In this document: piece after piece, positions 39,183-50,986 of the stretch
Layout: each line of letters starts with the position of its first letter
Position numbering within the stretch: the stretch's first letter is position 1
DNA from: Erinaceus europaeus
Lineage: Eukaryota > Chordata > Mammalia > Eulipotyphla > Erinaceidae
Direction: 5' to 3'
NCBI RefSeq assembly: GCF_950295315.1
Contig: NW_026647180.1
Location: 558,001 to 622,000, forward strand
DNA: 64,000 bases
The notes under the pieces: model-generated
Database searches by the model: none
What the model was told of the DNA's origin: nothing
Seen by the model: the letters and a program-made list of their open reading frames with translations, nothing else
Translations under genes and position numbers: made by a program

Positions 39183-40481
39183 TTTTGTTCTAAGTCCCAT
39201 CTCTAATAAAATACTTTGGGGGGGCAGGGAGGGAGGGAGAGAGATGGATGAGAGTAACTTGGAAAAATGCCATTTCTTTGCATGTGATCAGAAAAGGTTC
39301 AGACTAAAATATCATTTTACATTTAAAATGAGAACATCCAAGAGTGTAGGAGACAGCAACAAAGATGAAAATAGGTGGAACTCCACAGATGTTGGTGCGT
39401 GTGTGTGAGTGTGTGTGTGTGTGTGCATGTGTGTATAAAGGCCATTTACACATTGACATCCCCCCCATACACACAGGCATACACACACAGAAAAGGTGGA
39501 GGGATTAGGCCTCTCCTTTCTTTTCTAAGAATTCACCCCTCTCCCCTTTGGGAGGGGTATATAGTTTCCTAAATACACCTACCCCGAGCTCAGAAAAAAA
39601 TTGATTTTTGAGTAATTAATTAATTGACTGCCTCACTTTAATTCATTGACTGGGCCCCCCTTCCTCCTCCTGCTCCTCCTTCGCCTCCTCCTCTACCACA
39701 CCAACACTACCATCCCTTTTTAAATTATTTATTTTCTCACTCTCTCCCTTCTTGCCTTGAGTCCCCTCACCATGTGACACATGCCCTCTGATGGAGGCAT
39801 CACTAAAACTATCCATTTACATGGTGGGTGATAGGGTTCAGGACACAAAGGTTTGTCACTTTATTTTCATTTAATTTTATTTTATTTAAGATTGTACTTA
39901 TTTCTGAAGCAGAAAGATACGACGGGAGACAGAGAAAGAGCCAGAAATCACTCTGGTACTGTGCTGCCAGGGGTCGAACTCAGGACCTCCTCGTCATTGA
40001 AGGTCCAATACTTTATTTATCCACTGCGCAACCTTCTGGACCACCACAATGTAACTTTTCATTTCATAGGAAGAAATCTAAGAAACCAAAGTGAGAACCA
40101 CTGAGGATGAAAAGAGATGGAACTGGGAGTCTGGCTGTAGCTCAGTGGGTTAAGTGCAGGTGGCACAAAGCACAAGGACCAGCATAAGGATCCCGGTTCG
40201 AACCCTGGCTCCCCACCTGCAGGGGAGTCGCTTCACAGGTGGTGAAGCAGGTCTGCAGGTGTCTATCTTTCTCTCCTCCTCTCTGTCTTCCCCTCCTCTC
40301 TCCATTTCTCTCTGTCCTATCCAACAACAATAATAACTACAACAATAAAACAACAAGGGCAACAAAAGGGAATAAATAAATAAAATAAATATTAAAAAAA
40401 AAAAGAAAAGAGATGGAACTCCAAAGGCAGTGGTGTGTTGTTTTCATGTCTTTCTCACACCCTGTACTCTGTCTCTGTCTG

Positions 40482-40518
<37 letters not shown>

Positions 40519-42026
40519 GGAAAGAATGGAGGGACTGGGGAGGCCCGGGTGGTAGTGCAGAGGGTTAAGTACACAGGCAGGGAGCAGACCTGCAGACCTG
40601 CTTCACTGCTTCTTGGAGCCTCGCCCCACCCCCACCAGCCACTCAAGAGGCTCTCAACCTGGGATGCCCACCCTGGTCCTTGAACTTTGTACCATGCGCT
40701 CCCAAACCACAGCGCTACAGTCAAGCCCACTCCCAACCCCCACCCCAAGGTGTCTATCTTTCTCTCCCCCTCTCTGTCTTCCCCTCCTATCCGGATTTCT
40801 CTCTGTCCTATCCGACAACAATGACAGCAATAATAACAATGGTAATGATGAACAACCAGGGCCATACAAAGCTGGGGGGGCAGGGATGGCCTCTAGGAGC
40901 AGTGGATTCCTACTGTAGGCATGGAACCACAGACATAAACCTGGGTGGGGGGCGGGGGGGGGGAGAGGAAGGACGCTTAGGTCTACTTTCCCTTTCCTAG
41001 AACACTCCCCCTGCGCTGCTGTTGCTGTTGCTTTTGCTGTTGCTGTTGTTGCCATTCTAGGAGGGTGTTCACCACCTGTGAAGTGACTCCCCTGCAGGTG
41101 GGGATCCGGGGGCTTGAACCGGGATCCTTCCTCCTGTCCTTGAGCTTTGCATCAAGCGTGCTTAACCTGCTGCGCTATTGCTGGACTCCCACTAATGTTA
41201 TGTTTTGATGTTTACCAGAGTACTGCTCAGCTCTTGTTTTCTTTACTTTTCTCTTTCTTCTTTTTTTTTCTTCTTTTTTTGCCTGTTTGTATTATGGCTG
41301 GCGCTCAGTGCCTGCTTGCACTACAAATCCACTGCTCCTGGAGGTTGTTTTTCCCATTTTTTTGCCCTTGTTGTTACCATTGTTGTTGTTGTTAATGTTA
41401 TTCTTGTCAATGCTGTCTCAGCTCTTGTTGTTTTATGGAAAAAACAAGACCCTGATGGGGGGGGAGAAGGAAAGGTGGGGCAGGGGTGGGGGTTTGGTTT
41501 ATACAAAAGAAGTTGTATAACCTTTGGTTATACAAAAGACCTTCACTTTTTCCCCTGAGGCCTCAAAGTGCCAGCCAGATTCATTCCACAACAGGCCACA
41601 AACCAGAGCTGAGTAGTGCTCTGGTTGGTCTCTGTGTGTAGATTTCTCTCTCTCTCTTTCTCTCTGAATCTCTCTCTGTCACCAGATGGTGGTTGGGGGG
41701 GATATGGTGTCGAGTGATTGAACCTGAGACTTTTGAAACCTCAGGCATGAGAGTCTCTTTCTATAACCATTATGCTATTTACCCCCACCCCGACCCTGTA
41801 GATTTCTCCTTTCTCACAAATACATAATTTCTTAAGTTTTATTTATAAAATGGAATAAATACAATTTTTAAAAGCATTTATTTTTGATTGATTGACTCAC
41901 TTTTCTTTTTTTTTAATATATATGAACAAGGGCAACAAAACTGAGAGGGGGAAGAAAAAAAAAGGCCTCCAGGAGCAGTGGAATCCTGGTGCAGGCACTG
42001 AGCCCCAGCAATAATTTGGGAGGGGA

Positions 42027-42082
<56 letters not shown>

Positions 42083-42934
42083 TTTTTTCCCATTGCATGC
42101 TATGTGTGCCTAACCCAGTGTGCCACACCACCACCCAACCCCTGACTCTATCTATCTATCTATCTCTCATCTATTTTCATTTGAGAGAGGGAGCTGAGGT
42201 CTCAGGTGGGATCCCCACAGACCAGGACCAGTTGCCAGAACTCAGCAATATTCTGGACTGTCCCTCCTGCCTTCCCCCCTCCTTTTTTGTTTTTTTTTAA
42301 ATCTACTCTTCAATATAACAATCCAGATGCATTGTAAGGGGTTCAGCATAAACTGTAACTTTTCCTTTAAAAGAAAGAAATCCAATAAACCATAGGGAAG
42401 TGCAGGGTGAAGGGTGGTGGTGAGCAGAGTGTTGGGGATTCCTCAGAGAAAGGGTACCTGGTAGGTAGCCACTGCCCCCAATTTCCTTTCCCTCAACCCC
42501 CGCCATTTTTTATTCACTGGATTTATATATCTATATGGAGCAGAAAATAAATGTCTGTATATAATATGTATCATGTCTGTCCAAGACCACACACACATTC
42601 CTTTAGAAAATAAAACTAGGGGAGGGGAACAACACACATTGCTTGTTTGCTTGCTTGCTTGCTGAATGTATGAATGAATAAAGCTGGGGGTTGTGTGTCA
42701 CAAAGCCTTATTTCTGCTGTTGTTCATCTCAAGAGCTACTGAGGAACAGGATTCGCTGTCTTGCACCTACAGGTTTTGTGAAGGCACCAGGGACTGACTG
42801 AAGTAGTAACCTCAGAGGAGTCCAATTCATGAAAGTCTTTTGCATAATCTTGGTATCACCGGGGTCCCTTTCTCTGGTGTCTGATTCTATTTTAGTATAT
42901 TCATTGTCTATTACATGCCTGAGGGAGCTTAACA

Positions 42935-42989
<55 letters not shown>

Positions 42990-44498
42990 TTGGGGGGGTG
43001 GGGCATCAGGGGAGAAGAGAAGGCTGTGCATCTCTCTCTCTCAAGATAAACAAATTATCTTTTAAAAATATTTTATTTATTTACTTATTTATTCCCTTTT
43101 GTTGTCTTTGGTTTATTTTCGTCGCCATTGTTGGATAGGACAGACAGGAGGGGAAGACAGAGAGAAAGATAGACATCTGCAGACAGACCTGCTTCACTGT
43201 TGCTTGCTTGTGAATCAACTAACTCCCCTGCAGGTGGGGAGCAGGGTGCTTGAACCGGGATCCTCACACCCATGGTCCTTGCCCTTTGTGCCAAGTGCAC
43301 GCTTGACCTGCTGTGCTCACTCCCGACTGACTCCCTTATTTATTTATTTATTTATTTATTTATTCATTAGAATGACAGGAGGAGACAGAAAGAACCAGAC
43401 ATCACACCAGTACATATGTTACCAGGGAGTTGAACTCGGGGGCCTCATGCTTGAGAGGTCAGTGCTCTATCCATCAGGCCACCTCCCGGATCACTAAATT
43501 ATCTTTATGTCTTGGATAGAGATAGCCAGAAATTGTGAGGGAAGGGGTGGGGGGAGTGGGGGAGAGAAAACGAGACACCTGCAGCCCTGCTTCACTACTT
43601 GTGAAAGAAGAGGAAAGAATACAGAAAGCAGGGTGTGTCCTTCTCCTCCTCCTCCTCCTCCTCCTCCTCCTTCTCCTTCTCCCAACAGCACTGCTCAGCT
43701 GTGGCTTATGGTGGTGTGGGGGCTGGAACCTGGGACCTTGGAGTCTCAGTGCTTGAGTCTGTTTACATAAACATTATGCTCTTTCACTCACCCTTTCTTT
43801 GCTTGCTTGCTTGCTTGTTTCTCTTTTAATTTTTCCTTCTCCTCCCTCTACAAACACCAACCCCCCCATGAAATTTCATGCTGGACTACGTTGGCCTCAG
43901 GAAAACAGTTCGAGCTACCTCAACTTGAAAACAACAACAAAACAAACAAAAAAACCCAAAAAACAAAAAAAAAGAAAGAAAAAAAAAGAAAGCACATTTC
44001 ATTCCCCCCCTCCCCCCTCTCTCTGTAGCTTGGAAACAACAACAACAACAGTTGCATGTTGAGGGAAGATAAAAAAGACCATCCCGCCCCAAAGCTGGGA
44101 CTATCTGCATCTGAATGACCTCTTTGAAAGGATGGTCCACACTGGTGAGATCCAGTTCATTCATTCATCCATTCATTCATTCATTCTCCTTACAAAAACA
44201 CTATCTGTTTCTAGAAAGGACACACCTCCTGCTCTCCATCTCCCCAACTTGTGGTCAGTGGTCATTTCCCCATGAAAAATAAAATAAATGAATAAAAGAA
44301 ATTACTATCGCGGGGGAGAGGGAACCCGAGGCTACAGACACAGGCAGAGGCAGAGGCAGAGGAGGCAGAGCCATGAACAAGCTCTTTGCTTCCAGCATTG
44401 AAATACTACTGAGAGAAAGATGTCAGTCTGTCATCTATGGCAATGAAGTAACAGTAACAGACTCTGGGGTGGGGGTTGGGGTCAGGGGAGGTGGAGTG
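38407..44498 (+). repeat. 6.1-kb unit 5 (6092 bp), diverging towards its right end
   Basis: The left two-thirds match unit 4 closely. From about 42600 onward substitutions accumulate. Examples are 'actaggggagg', 'caattcatgaaag', 'ttggtatcaccgg', 'cagacaggagg', a (CTC)n tract in place of (CTTCTC)n and 'gaaccgggatcc' in place of 'gaacctggatcc'. Several of these match the SINE consensus better than units 1-4 do. The unit thus straddles the limit of the homogenised block. Confidence 0.9.
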
Positions 44499-44665
44499 TT
44501 CAGCTCTTGGGACATGATGGGAGAGGAGAACCTAGAGGGGGTTGAAGAGTTATGTGGAAAGATGAGACATGTTGTGCATGTACAAACTGTTGTATTTTTC
44601 TGTCGACTGTAAACCATTAACAACACCCCCATGAAGGAAGGAAGGAAGGGAGGAATGAAGGAAAC

Positions 44666-44712
<47 letters not shown>

Positions 44713-44858
44713 TCTCCTGTGAACCTGCTGCATACCACCATGCCTTTTCTGGTTAGAGGCCCCAGATGTCCCAAGGCAAAGCACACCACTGTCAAACCAG
44801 AAGAGTGTTCCCATCTGCCTCTGTTCCTATGATTGCCTCCGTTCCTATGATTGAAATG

Positions 44859-44903
<45 letters not shown>

Positions 44904-45217
44904 CTATCTTTCTCCTCCTTCTCCTTCTCCTTCTCCTTCTTATCCCTCCAGGGTTATTGCTGGCCTCCGTGCCTTCACCATGAATCCACAGCTCCTGGGG
45001 TCCATTTTTTCCCCCTTTTGTTGCCCTTGTTTATCCTCCTTCTTGCCCCCCACCCCAGCACTGATCAACTTTCCTTTATGTTGGGGGGGTGGAGAATCGA
45101 ACCTGGTACTTGGTAGACTCATGCATGAGAGTCTCTGTGATAAACCTATTCCTTTGTTAATGGTGAAAAGTGTGGAAGAGGGTGACCTACCAAAAGACAG
45201 GCATATACAAAACTCTC

Positions 45218-45254
<37 letters not shown>

Positions 45255-45637
45255 TTTTTTGTTCTAAGTCCCATCTCTAATAAAATACTTTGGGGAGGGC
45301 AGGGAGGGAGGGAGGGAGGGAGAGAGATGGATGAGAGTAACCTGGAAAAATGCCATTTCTTTGCATGTGATCAGAAAATATTCAGACTAAAACATCATTT
45401 TACATTTAAAATGAGAACATATAAGAGTGTACGAGACAGCAACAAAGATGAAAATAGGTGGAATTCCACAGATGTTGGTGCGTGTGTGTGCGTGTGTGTG
45501 TGTGTGTGCATGTGTATATAAAGGCCATTTACACATTGACATCCCCCCCAAATAGAGGCATACACACAGAGAAAAGGTGGAGGGATTAGGCCTCTTCTTT
45601 CTTTTCTAAGAATTCACCCCTCTCCCCTTTGGGAGGG
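44499..45637 (+). repeat. 6.1-kb unit 6, left part (edge unit)
   Basis: Same order as the start of the other units, with scattered changes such as 'gtgaacctgctgc', 'ctggttagagg', a longer (GA)n run and 'aaacatcattttac'. It contains a small duplication of 'gttcctatgattg' at 44823-44853. It is interrupted after 'ctttgggaggg' by the provirus and resumes at 50993. Confidence 0.85.
45632..45637 (+). repeat. Left target-site duplication of the provirus
   Basis: 'ggaggg' directly precedes the TG of the left LTR. Its partner is 'gcaggg' at 50987-50992, one mismatch. The empty site in the other units reads 'ttgggaggggtatatag', so removing one copy plus the provirus restores it exactly. Six-base duplications are usual for class II (beta-like) elements. 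Confidence 0.85.
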
Positions 45638-46023
45638 TGCCCCGGCCAGCAGGGCGGTGAGCAGGGGCTAGCAACCCAATGAGACCTGAAATGATAGGAA
45701 CAAGAGACATGAAGAACGAGAGCAAGACAAGTTTCTGATCAACCTCTAAAATTTTATTGAGAATACAGGCATTATAAGGCTTTGGGGAAGGAGAGGGAAT
45801 GCTGGAGGAGGGGAAGGGGAGCAAACTTCAAAGAGGAATGTTCCTTGCAACAAATGGCAGGAACCAAACTGTGTGTTGACTCACTGGTGTTGACTCACTT
45901 GATTACTGATAAATGGTTTACCTAAGGGGAAATGGCCTGCCCAGGGGGGAATTAACATTTGTCTTGAGGGGTTCCGTTGTCTCAAAGCTTATCATCTATA
46001 AAGCAGAGAAATGGTTCCTGGCA
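45638..46023 (-). mobile_element. 3' LTR of the provirus
   Basis: 386 bp. On the minus strand it starts TGCCAGGAACC and ends CCGGGGCA. A polyadenylation signal AATAAA lies at 45753-45758 (minus), with a TATA-like TTATAA about 20 bp upstream of it, which would allow a short R. It adjoins on its internal side a short purine run (46028-46035 on the minus strand, AAAGGGAG), four bases from the LTR, which may be the remnant polypurine tract. Confidence 0.88.
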
Positions 46024-46399
46024 TATACTCCCTTTGTTATAATTTTAAAATTGAGGCAGGCAATGTGGGTGAGGAGCAGAGACCCTAACAGCAGGTTTGG
46101 TGGGCTTAACCAGAGGAGGGAAGTATTGACCTGAATCCTCCCGTGGGGTGGGTGCAAAACCAACCTTCCCGCATCTTATAAGGCTCTTGGTGTCTTTTTG
46201 GGGAGGGGAGGCAGAGCCACAGTTGTTTCTAGGGAAACAATTTTTGTTGCTGACACCAACCTCCATGCAAATCAGGTTTGCTTCACAGGGGACTCAGAGA
46301 CGGACAATAGGGTCCTCCCCCTGCAGTGCTTTGCCTTGCACACCTTACTGGTGTCCTTGCCCTGCCATGGTTGGATGTCTCGATGCATAATTCTGAGTT

Positions 46400-47157
46400 T
46401 TATGCCATCCGAAAAGTGGGTCTGTCATCCTCAGTTTCAGCCAGGCCTCTGTCAGCCAAATCAAGTCTGTGATAATGTATTTGCAAAGGTTTTAATGCCA
46501 AGGAGTCAATCTGCCGTTTTATAAAGTCAGTAATCTTATTAAAAATAAAGGGCCTTAAGGTAATCATTAACAAAAGACTAATAAGGGTCTCATAAGGGGC
46601 TCTGTAGTGACTCAAGACTATTTGTGGTGGAGTCTATAACCTGTTGTAATTTGTCAGAAAATTTATGGGAGGAATATATAGTGTCTTAGCATGCCACCAG
46701 CAAGTCTAAGGGAAGCAGTCAGTGGATGTGATGTCCAGGGGAAGAAACACAGCACGTCTGGTCTTCTGGTCAGCGCCAACTGATGAAATTTTCTTCTTCA
46801 GGTCAGCTGTGGAACAAGCAAAACTAGGAGACAAGGACCAGGTAGAGAAGAATTGACATGAAAATATAGGATGGTGTTTACCAAAACACAGAGGAGGTGC
46901 ATACACATTAGAAGTCAAGGTGAGGTTCCTTGAACATTGAGGAATATTTTGAGAAAAGTGAGCAGTCAATAAGCATGCATAGATGAAGTCAGCAGTGGTA
47001 AGTCAGCAGAAAGAGAAGACTTGGATAAGCTGGTGAGGTTAGCTGGACTATATACTGCCATGGCGTCCTTTGTGGTAAGGACTTGCCAACAGGGACTCTG
47101 TGGATTTTGCAAGAGCAATGTCATCCACCATAATAAAAGTAAAACAAACATGGACAT
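46400..47157 (-). pseudogene. env: env remnant
   Basis: Reading the minus strand, a start at 47157 opens a hydrophobic signal-peptide-like run. An Asn-Pro-x-x-Pro motif and Trp-Gln-Val follow, as at the mature surface-protein start of gamma/type-D envelopes. A second frame (46969-46706) ends with Lys-Thr-Arg-Arg and then the hydrophobic run AVFLPL (46741-46770), which fits the surface/transmembrane cleavage site and fusion peptide. A third frame (46615-46400) has a hydrophobic segment and a Tyr-x-x-Leu tail motif, like a membrane anchor and cytoplasmic tail. The pieces are in different frames, most of the surface domain is missing, and stops separate them. Family assignment is by motif recognition only. 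Confidence 0.65.
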
Positions 47158-47359
47158 CCAGTGTTGAAAAAAGAGAAAAAGAATATGTCTCTAACTGTAA
47201 AAGTGGGTGGCTTTGTCAATGAGATATAATAAATGGACAATTAGAATTTTTGTAAATATTAAAAAGGCTTAGTATGTTACTTCATTGACACTTTAGCCAA
47301 CTGAATACTGGGGGCTGCATTTCTCTTCTTTTTTTTTAATTAATTAAGCTTAAGGGTTT

Positions 47360-47480
47360 TAGTTTTTCTTGTTGGAGCTGTAGCCCATATAAATTTAGAA
47401 AAAATATCAACTGAGAAAAAAAAGTTTTTTTTGTTTACTAAACATGGGCAGGTGAATTACATCAATCTGTCAGAGAGCAT
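47360..47480 (-). pseudogene. pol: pol integrase-core scrap
   Basis: Minus-strand translation gives QIDVIHLP followed, after a frameshift in a poly-T run, by VDIFSKFIWATA. This is the pattern around the first catalytic Asp of a retroviral integrase core. The second Asp and the Glu of the DDE triad are not found, and no reverse transcriptase or RNase H was recognised. The scrap lies just upstream of env, as expected for a retrovirus. It is non-functional. Confidence 0.7.
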
Positions 47481-49300
47481 TGGCTTTTATCAATGGAGAT
47501 TAATCTTAAAAGTCTGAATAGCAAGATCTTAATTAAATAATGCAGGAGCCAGTAAAGTGTTCTCACTATGGCAGGTCAAGCGTTATAATTTTAAGAGGCT
47601 TGTAAAAAAATGATAAAAATTTTAGGATATGAGTGACTTTAGGAGTCATCACACACCCATAAATAAAAATTAAAAATGTTTAGTTTTAAATCTTACCATA
47701 TGAACAGTCAGTTCTTCATGTGCAGATGTACCTATAATTATTTACTTAGGGAGAGAACTTGTACCAAGTTAATTGATGATCTAATGGTTAGAATTGACTT
47801 GAGGTTTTTTCTGTGATTTTAGAAGGCTCTTTATTAGAATATACCAATATGTTATAGAAAGTCAATACCTAATGTGTTGACATGATAAAATATTTATCAT
47901 TTTTTAGCATTATTTTAAACTGATTAGACAGTTTAAGTACACTATTATACCTTTAGTTTACTAAGATCTTTACTCATCACAAGGCTATCATGAGTAAGCA
48001 TAGATATAAAACTCTTAATAGATTTTGTTCTTTAGAACTCTAATATGGCAACATAAAAGGCTAAAATAAAACCTCATAGTTTAAATGTTCAAAATATTAA
48101 TTTTGTTAAATCAGGATTTGCCAAAACAAATCTTCTATCAGGCCAAAAACACAATGTATTACCTTAATTTATCAAGAATAAACCTCTGGCAGTGTCTTAA
48201 AACAAACCAGATAATTTTTAAAAGCAGAAAGATATAAAGAGGAAAACCAGTGCAAGAGCCTCTGGCATGTAAATAATTAACATAACCATTGTGTTATCTT
48301 TTACTAACCCAAGCCAGTTTTGCCTGTTTAGTTGAGAAAGTATTTTAAAAGTTTTTTTTTTTTTGAAATCACTTAAACAATTTTAAGTAAAATGTTAAAC
48401 TTTGTTTGTTAGGATCTTTGTTTATCACAAAGCTATCACACCCTTAGGGCAGCTATGAACAAGGGTGGGTACACAACTTAATTGATCTTTCACTTTGATT
48501 TAGATAGGTAACTTAAAAAGCTAAGATAAACCTCATAGCTGAAATGTTAAAATAAATTTTTACTGTTAACATTTCTTTTATATGACCATTTTACACTAAA
48601 TAATTTTGTTGAATCACATCTGTTGAATAAAAATTTATCAGGCCAGGAATATCACGTTTAACCCTTTATTTCCTGGCAAGACCACTGCTCTACACTGACT
48701 GGGTTATTAGAAAGTCAGTTCAAGGATGGAATTAAATTAACAAACAGTGGCAGTTGATATTGAGGTGCTGGTAATATCTACAATTTTCACAAGCGTGAGA
48801 GAGACTACAGAGGCATTTTACCATGCCTAGATATCTCAGCAAATCTTTTTAACTAATGAATTGATGCTGATATTAGCTATCAGGAGGACGAAACTGTCCT
48901 ATATTTTACTCTGGTAAAGGTGTGTCAACTCTATGAGTCTGGATCTTTAAAACCACATTTAGCTTAACTAAATCTTATTTAAAACTTAAAACAAACTTTA
49001 GTTACTTAGGGGTTAACACACATTAATGAAAACAAGGTTAGCACAGACTTAAAACATACATTCTTGGTGAAAGGAAAATTTTCCCTTTGAAAAACCGCTT
49101 TGGATTTTGGATTCTTAATTCACAGACTCGCTACCCCCCCAAGGAGGGGCCTTTGTGGCTTAGGGGAATGATTGACTGACTGAATTTGCCAATCTGTGGA
49201 GCAGGGGCTCTGTGCCGTGATTGGCTGTGCGGGCGGAACAGGCGGGCTTAGTTTACAGCCGCCGTGCAGAGAAAAATTTTTGAATTTTTTTTTTCTGGGC
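47481..49300 (-). repeat. AT-rich internal region of the provirus
   Basis: About 1.8 kb without long open frames on either strand. Composition is far more AT-rich than the gag remnant or the satellite. It contains a diverged ~450-bp direct duplication (47920-48190 and 48370-48690). Near 49140-49260 a short GC-rich part includes a CCAAT-type 'cagccaatcac' (minus). It could be hypermutated pol, captured non-viral DNA, or the non-coding body of a non-autonomous element. Confidence 0.5.
47920..48690 (+). repeat. Diverged ~450-bp direct duplication in the provirus
   Basis: Phrases recur in order at a spacing near 448 bp. 'gatctttactcatcacaagg' at 47965 pairs with 'gatctttgtttatcacaaag' at 48413. 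'ggctaaaataaaacctcat' pairs with 'agctaagataaacctcat', and 'tatcaggccaaaaacac' with 'tatcaggccaggaatatcac'. The copies differ at many sites, more than the two LTRs do, so the duplication seems older than this integration. Confidence 0.7.
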
Positions 49301-49432
49301 TAAGGTACATTTTACAGTTTTAAAGAAAGTGGTTTAATCAGTATTATTGGCCAAGTCAAGGACCGGAGCACAAAACGGAGGGGCGGTGGTGTAGGGAGGC
49401 AGTCTGGACAAGGAAGAGCATAGGGGTTAGGG

Positions 49433-50398
49433 CTAGCCAGTTTGAGCCTGGCTCCGAGTAACAGGGAAAGCCAAAACCGGGTTTGATTTGGATGGTTTAG
49501 TTTTAGTTTTAGGGATTGGGCTTAGGTTTTTTGGTGAGGCTAAAAATATAAGTTCTTCTGTAACTGCAGCTATTTCTTTCATTAATTGAAGCTGCTCTCT
49601 CCGGTCAGTAAGGACCTTGCAGAGGATGGAAATTCCTGTAAGGGCTCCTGAGCCTGCCCTCCTGACAGAGGGGTTATCAAGGAGAGGGTCAGGCTGGAGA
49701 GTGGGAGCATGGATATAGGGAGGGGGATTAAAGGGAGGAGGATACCAATCAGGATTGTGATATTTGGCAGCCTCTTTTTCTAGCAAAGCCTTATCCTCCG
49801 CGGGAAGTGCTTCAGGAGAGGGGGGGCTTTGTGGGAGGTTTTGTAAAACTGGATAGAGGCGGGGGAAAGAATGCTGGGTTTCTTCCTCATGTGAATTAGC
49901 AATAGGAGGGTCAATGAAGGGAACTTTAGTCAGTGAGGTGGAACCTGTAGGGATGGGAACAGGGCTTTTACTTTCAATGGGTGCTGGGAGGCTTTTATTT
50001 TGACTGGGTACTGGGGGATCAAGATCAATAATCACAGAAGGGCATGGGGATGGGGACTTTGTCCTGGACGGTGGACTTTTCACCCTCTGTAATAAGGTTT
50101 TTAATATCAGGGTGATTATTATAGATTTTTAAGATATCATTAATTAAATTTCAGTAACAAAAGGCAGAAACAGGTACACGTTCAGGACCAAAAGACTGAT
50201 AGTGATCGTTAAGACAGTCACCAATTCTCCTCCAACGCTTTTTATCTATAGTGCCTTCCTGGGGGAACCAGGGGCAAATATTTCTAATATAATCTAAAAA
50301 CTTCTTTAATTCTTTCTTTTTAACCCTAGTTCCTCGTGTCTTGAGTGACTCCTTGAGTCCTTAATGAATAAATCTTGTTTGCTAAATTCATGTCCCAT
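49433..50398 (-). pseudogene. gag: gag remnant (matrix and proline-rich region)
   Basis: On the minus strand a Met-Gly start lies at 50398, the pattern for N-myristoylated matrix. Soon after, stops appear. Around 50280-50220 another stretch reads Cys-Pro-Trp-Phe-Pro, then Lys-Lys-Arg-Trp, as in betaretroviral matrix. A separate open stretch of about 216 codons (50083-49433, first codon GTG) is proline-rich and holds PPPF and PPPY. PPPY is a late-domain type motif. Capsid and nucleocapsid are absent: there is no zinc-knuckle CCHC. Several frames and stops make it non-functional. Confidence 0.7.
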
Positions 50399-50576
50399 GG
50401 TTTTGCTTACCTCAGCCACTGTGAACACTCTCCTCCAGATGTGTCTCACGGGCGGGTATTTCCGTGGCGATCTCTGTGAGTCTTTGCATTACCCGCCTCG
50501 GGCTGCGATGACTCTGTGAATTTGGGTAGGACTACCCTCTCGATCAGCGGAGTTTCTAGGTCAAGAAGGCTTCTTC

Positions 50577-50596
50577 GCCCCACATTCCGGGCGCCA
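50577..50596 (-). other. Primer binding site, tRNA-Lys-like
   Basis: On the minus strand, three bases inside the 5' LTR, the sequence begins TGGCGCCC and ends GTGGGGC. The first eight bases are those of lysine-tRNA primer sites. The 3' part resembles the Lys-1,2 type but with a two-base insertion and one change. Lysine primers are typical of betaretroviruses, which agrees with the gag remnant. Confidence 0.75.
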
Positions 50597-50599
50597 GAA

Positions 50600-50986
50600 T
50601 GCCCCGACCAGCAGGGCGGTGAACAAGGGCTAGGAACCCAATGAGACCTGAAATGATAGGGACAAGAGACACGAAGAACTAGAGCAAGACAAGTTTCTGA
50701 TCAAGCTCTAAAATTTTATTGAGAATACAGGCATTATAAGGCTTTGGGGAAGGAGAGGGAATGCTGGAGGAGGGGAAGGGGGAGCAAACTTCAAAGAGGA
50801 ATGTTCCTTGCAACAAATGGCAGGAACCAAACTGTGTGTTGACTCACTTGTGTTGACTCACTTGACTACTGATAAATGGTTTACCTAAGGGGAAATGGCC
50901 TGCCCAGGGGGGAATTAACATTTGTCTTGAGGGGTTCCGTTGTCTCAAAGCTTATCATCTATAAAGTAGAGAAATGGCTCCTGGCA
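50600..50986 (-). mobile_element. 5' LTR of the provirus
   Basis: 387 bp, minus orientation, starting TGCCAGGAGCC and ending CGGGGCA. AATAAA lies at 50715-50720 on the minus strand. Compared with the 3' LTR it has 12 substitutions and one extra G, about 3.1% divergence, most of it in the U5 end. It is followed on the right by the second target duplication 'gcaggg' (50987-50992). Confidence 0.88.

Larger units (their letters stand above)
45638..50986 (-). mobile_element. Defective endogenous retrovirus, class II (beta-like) with gamma/type-D-style env
   Basis: Provirus in minus orientation with two LTRs (386 and 387 bp) that begin TG and end CA. It has a tRNA-Lys-like primer binding site and remnants of gag, integrase and env in the expected order, all broken. 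The internal region is only about 4.6 kb and lacks most of gag and nearly all of pol. About 1.8 kb of AT-rich non-coding sequence occupies their place. Hand alignment of the LTRs gives 12 substitutions and one indel over about 386 bp. The element cannot encode functional proteins: every gene is truncated or interrupted. It sits only in edge unit 6 of the array. Confidence 0.88.

Noticed and set aside
13874..44498. CRISPR-like or D4Z4/DUX-like coding array
   Set aside because: The period is 6.1 kb with no short spacer-repeat pattern, and no homeodomain-like frame exists in any unit.
46045..46266. 73-codon minus frame next to the 3' LTR as an accessory retroviral gene
   Set aside because: No recognisable motif. 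It lies past the env anchor-tail remnant in decayed sequence and is short enough to be chance.
49433..50083. 216-codon frame as an intact host proline-rich gene
   Set aside because: It lies inside the provirus just downstream of the primer site and matrix remnant and has PPPY. It starts with GTG in mid-gag and ends without capsid, so it is a gag relic.
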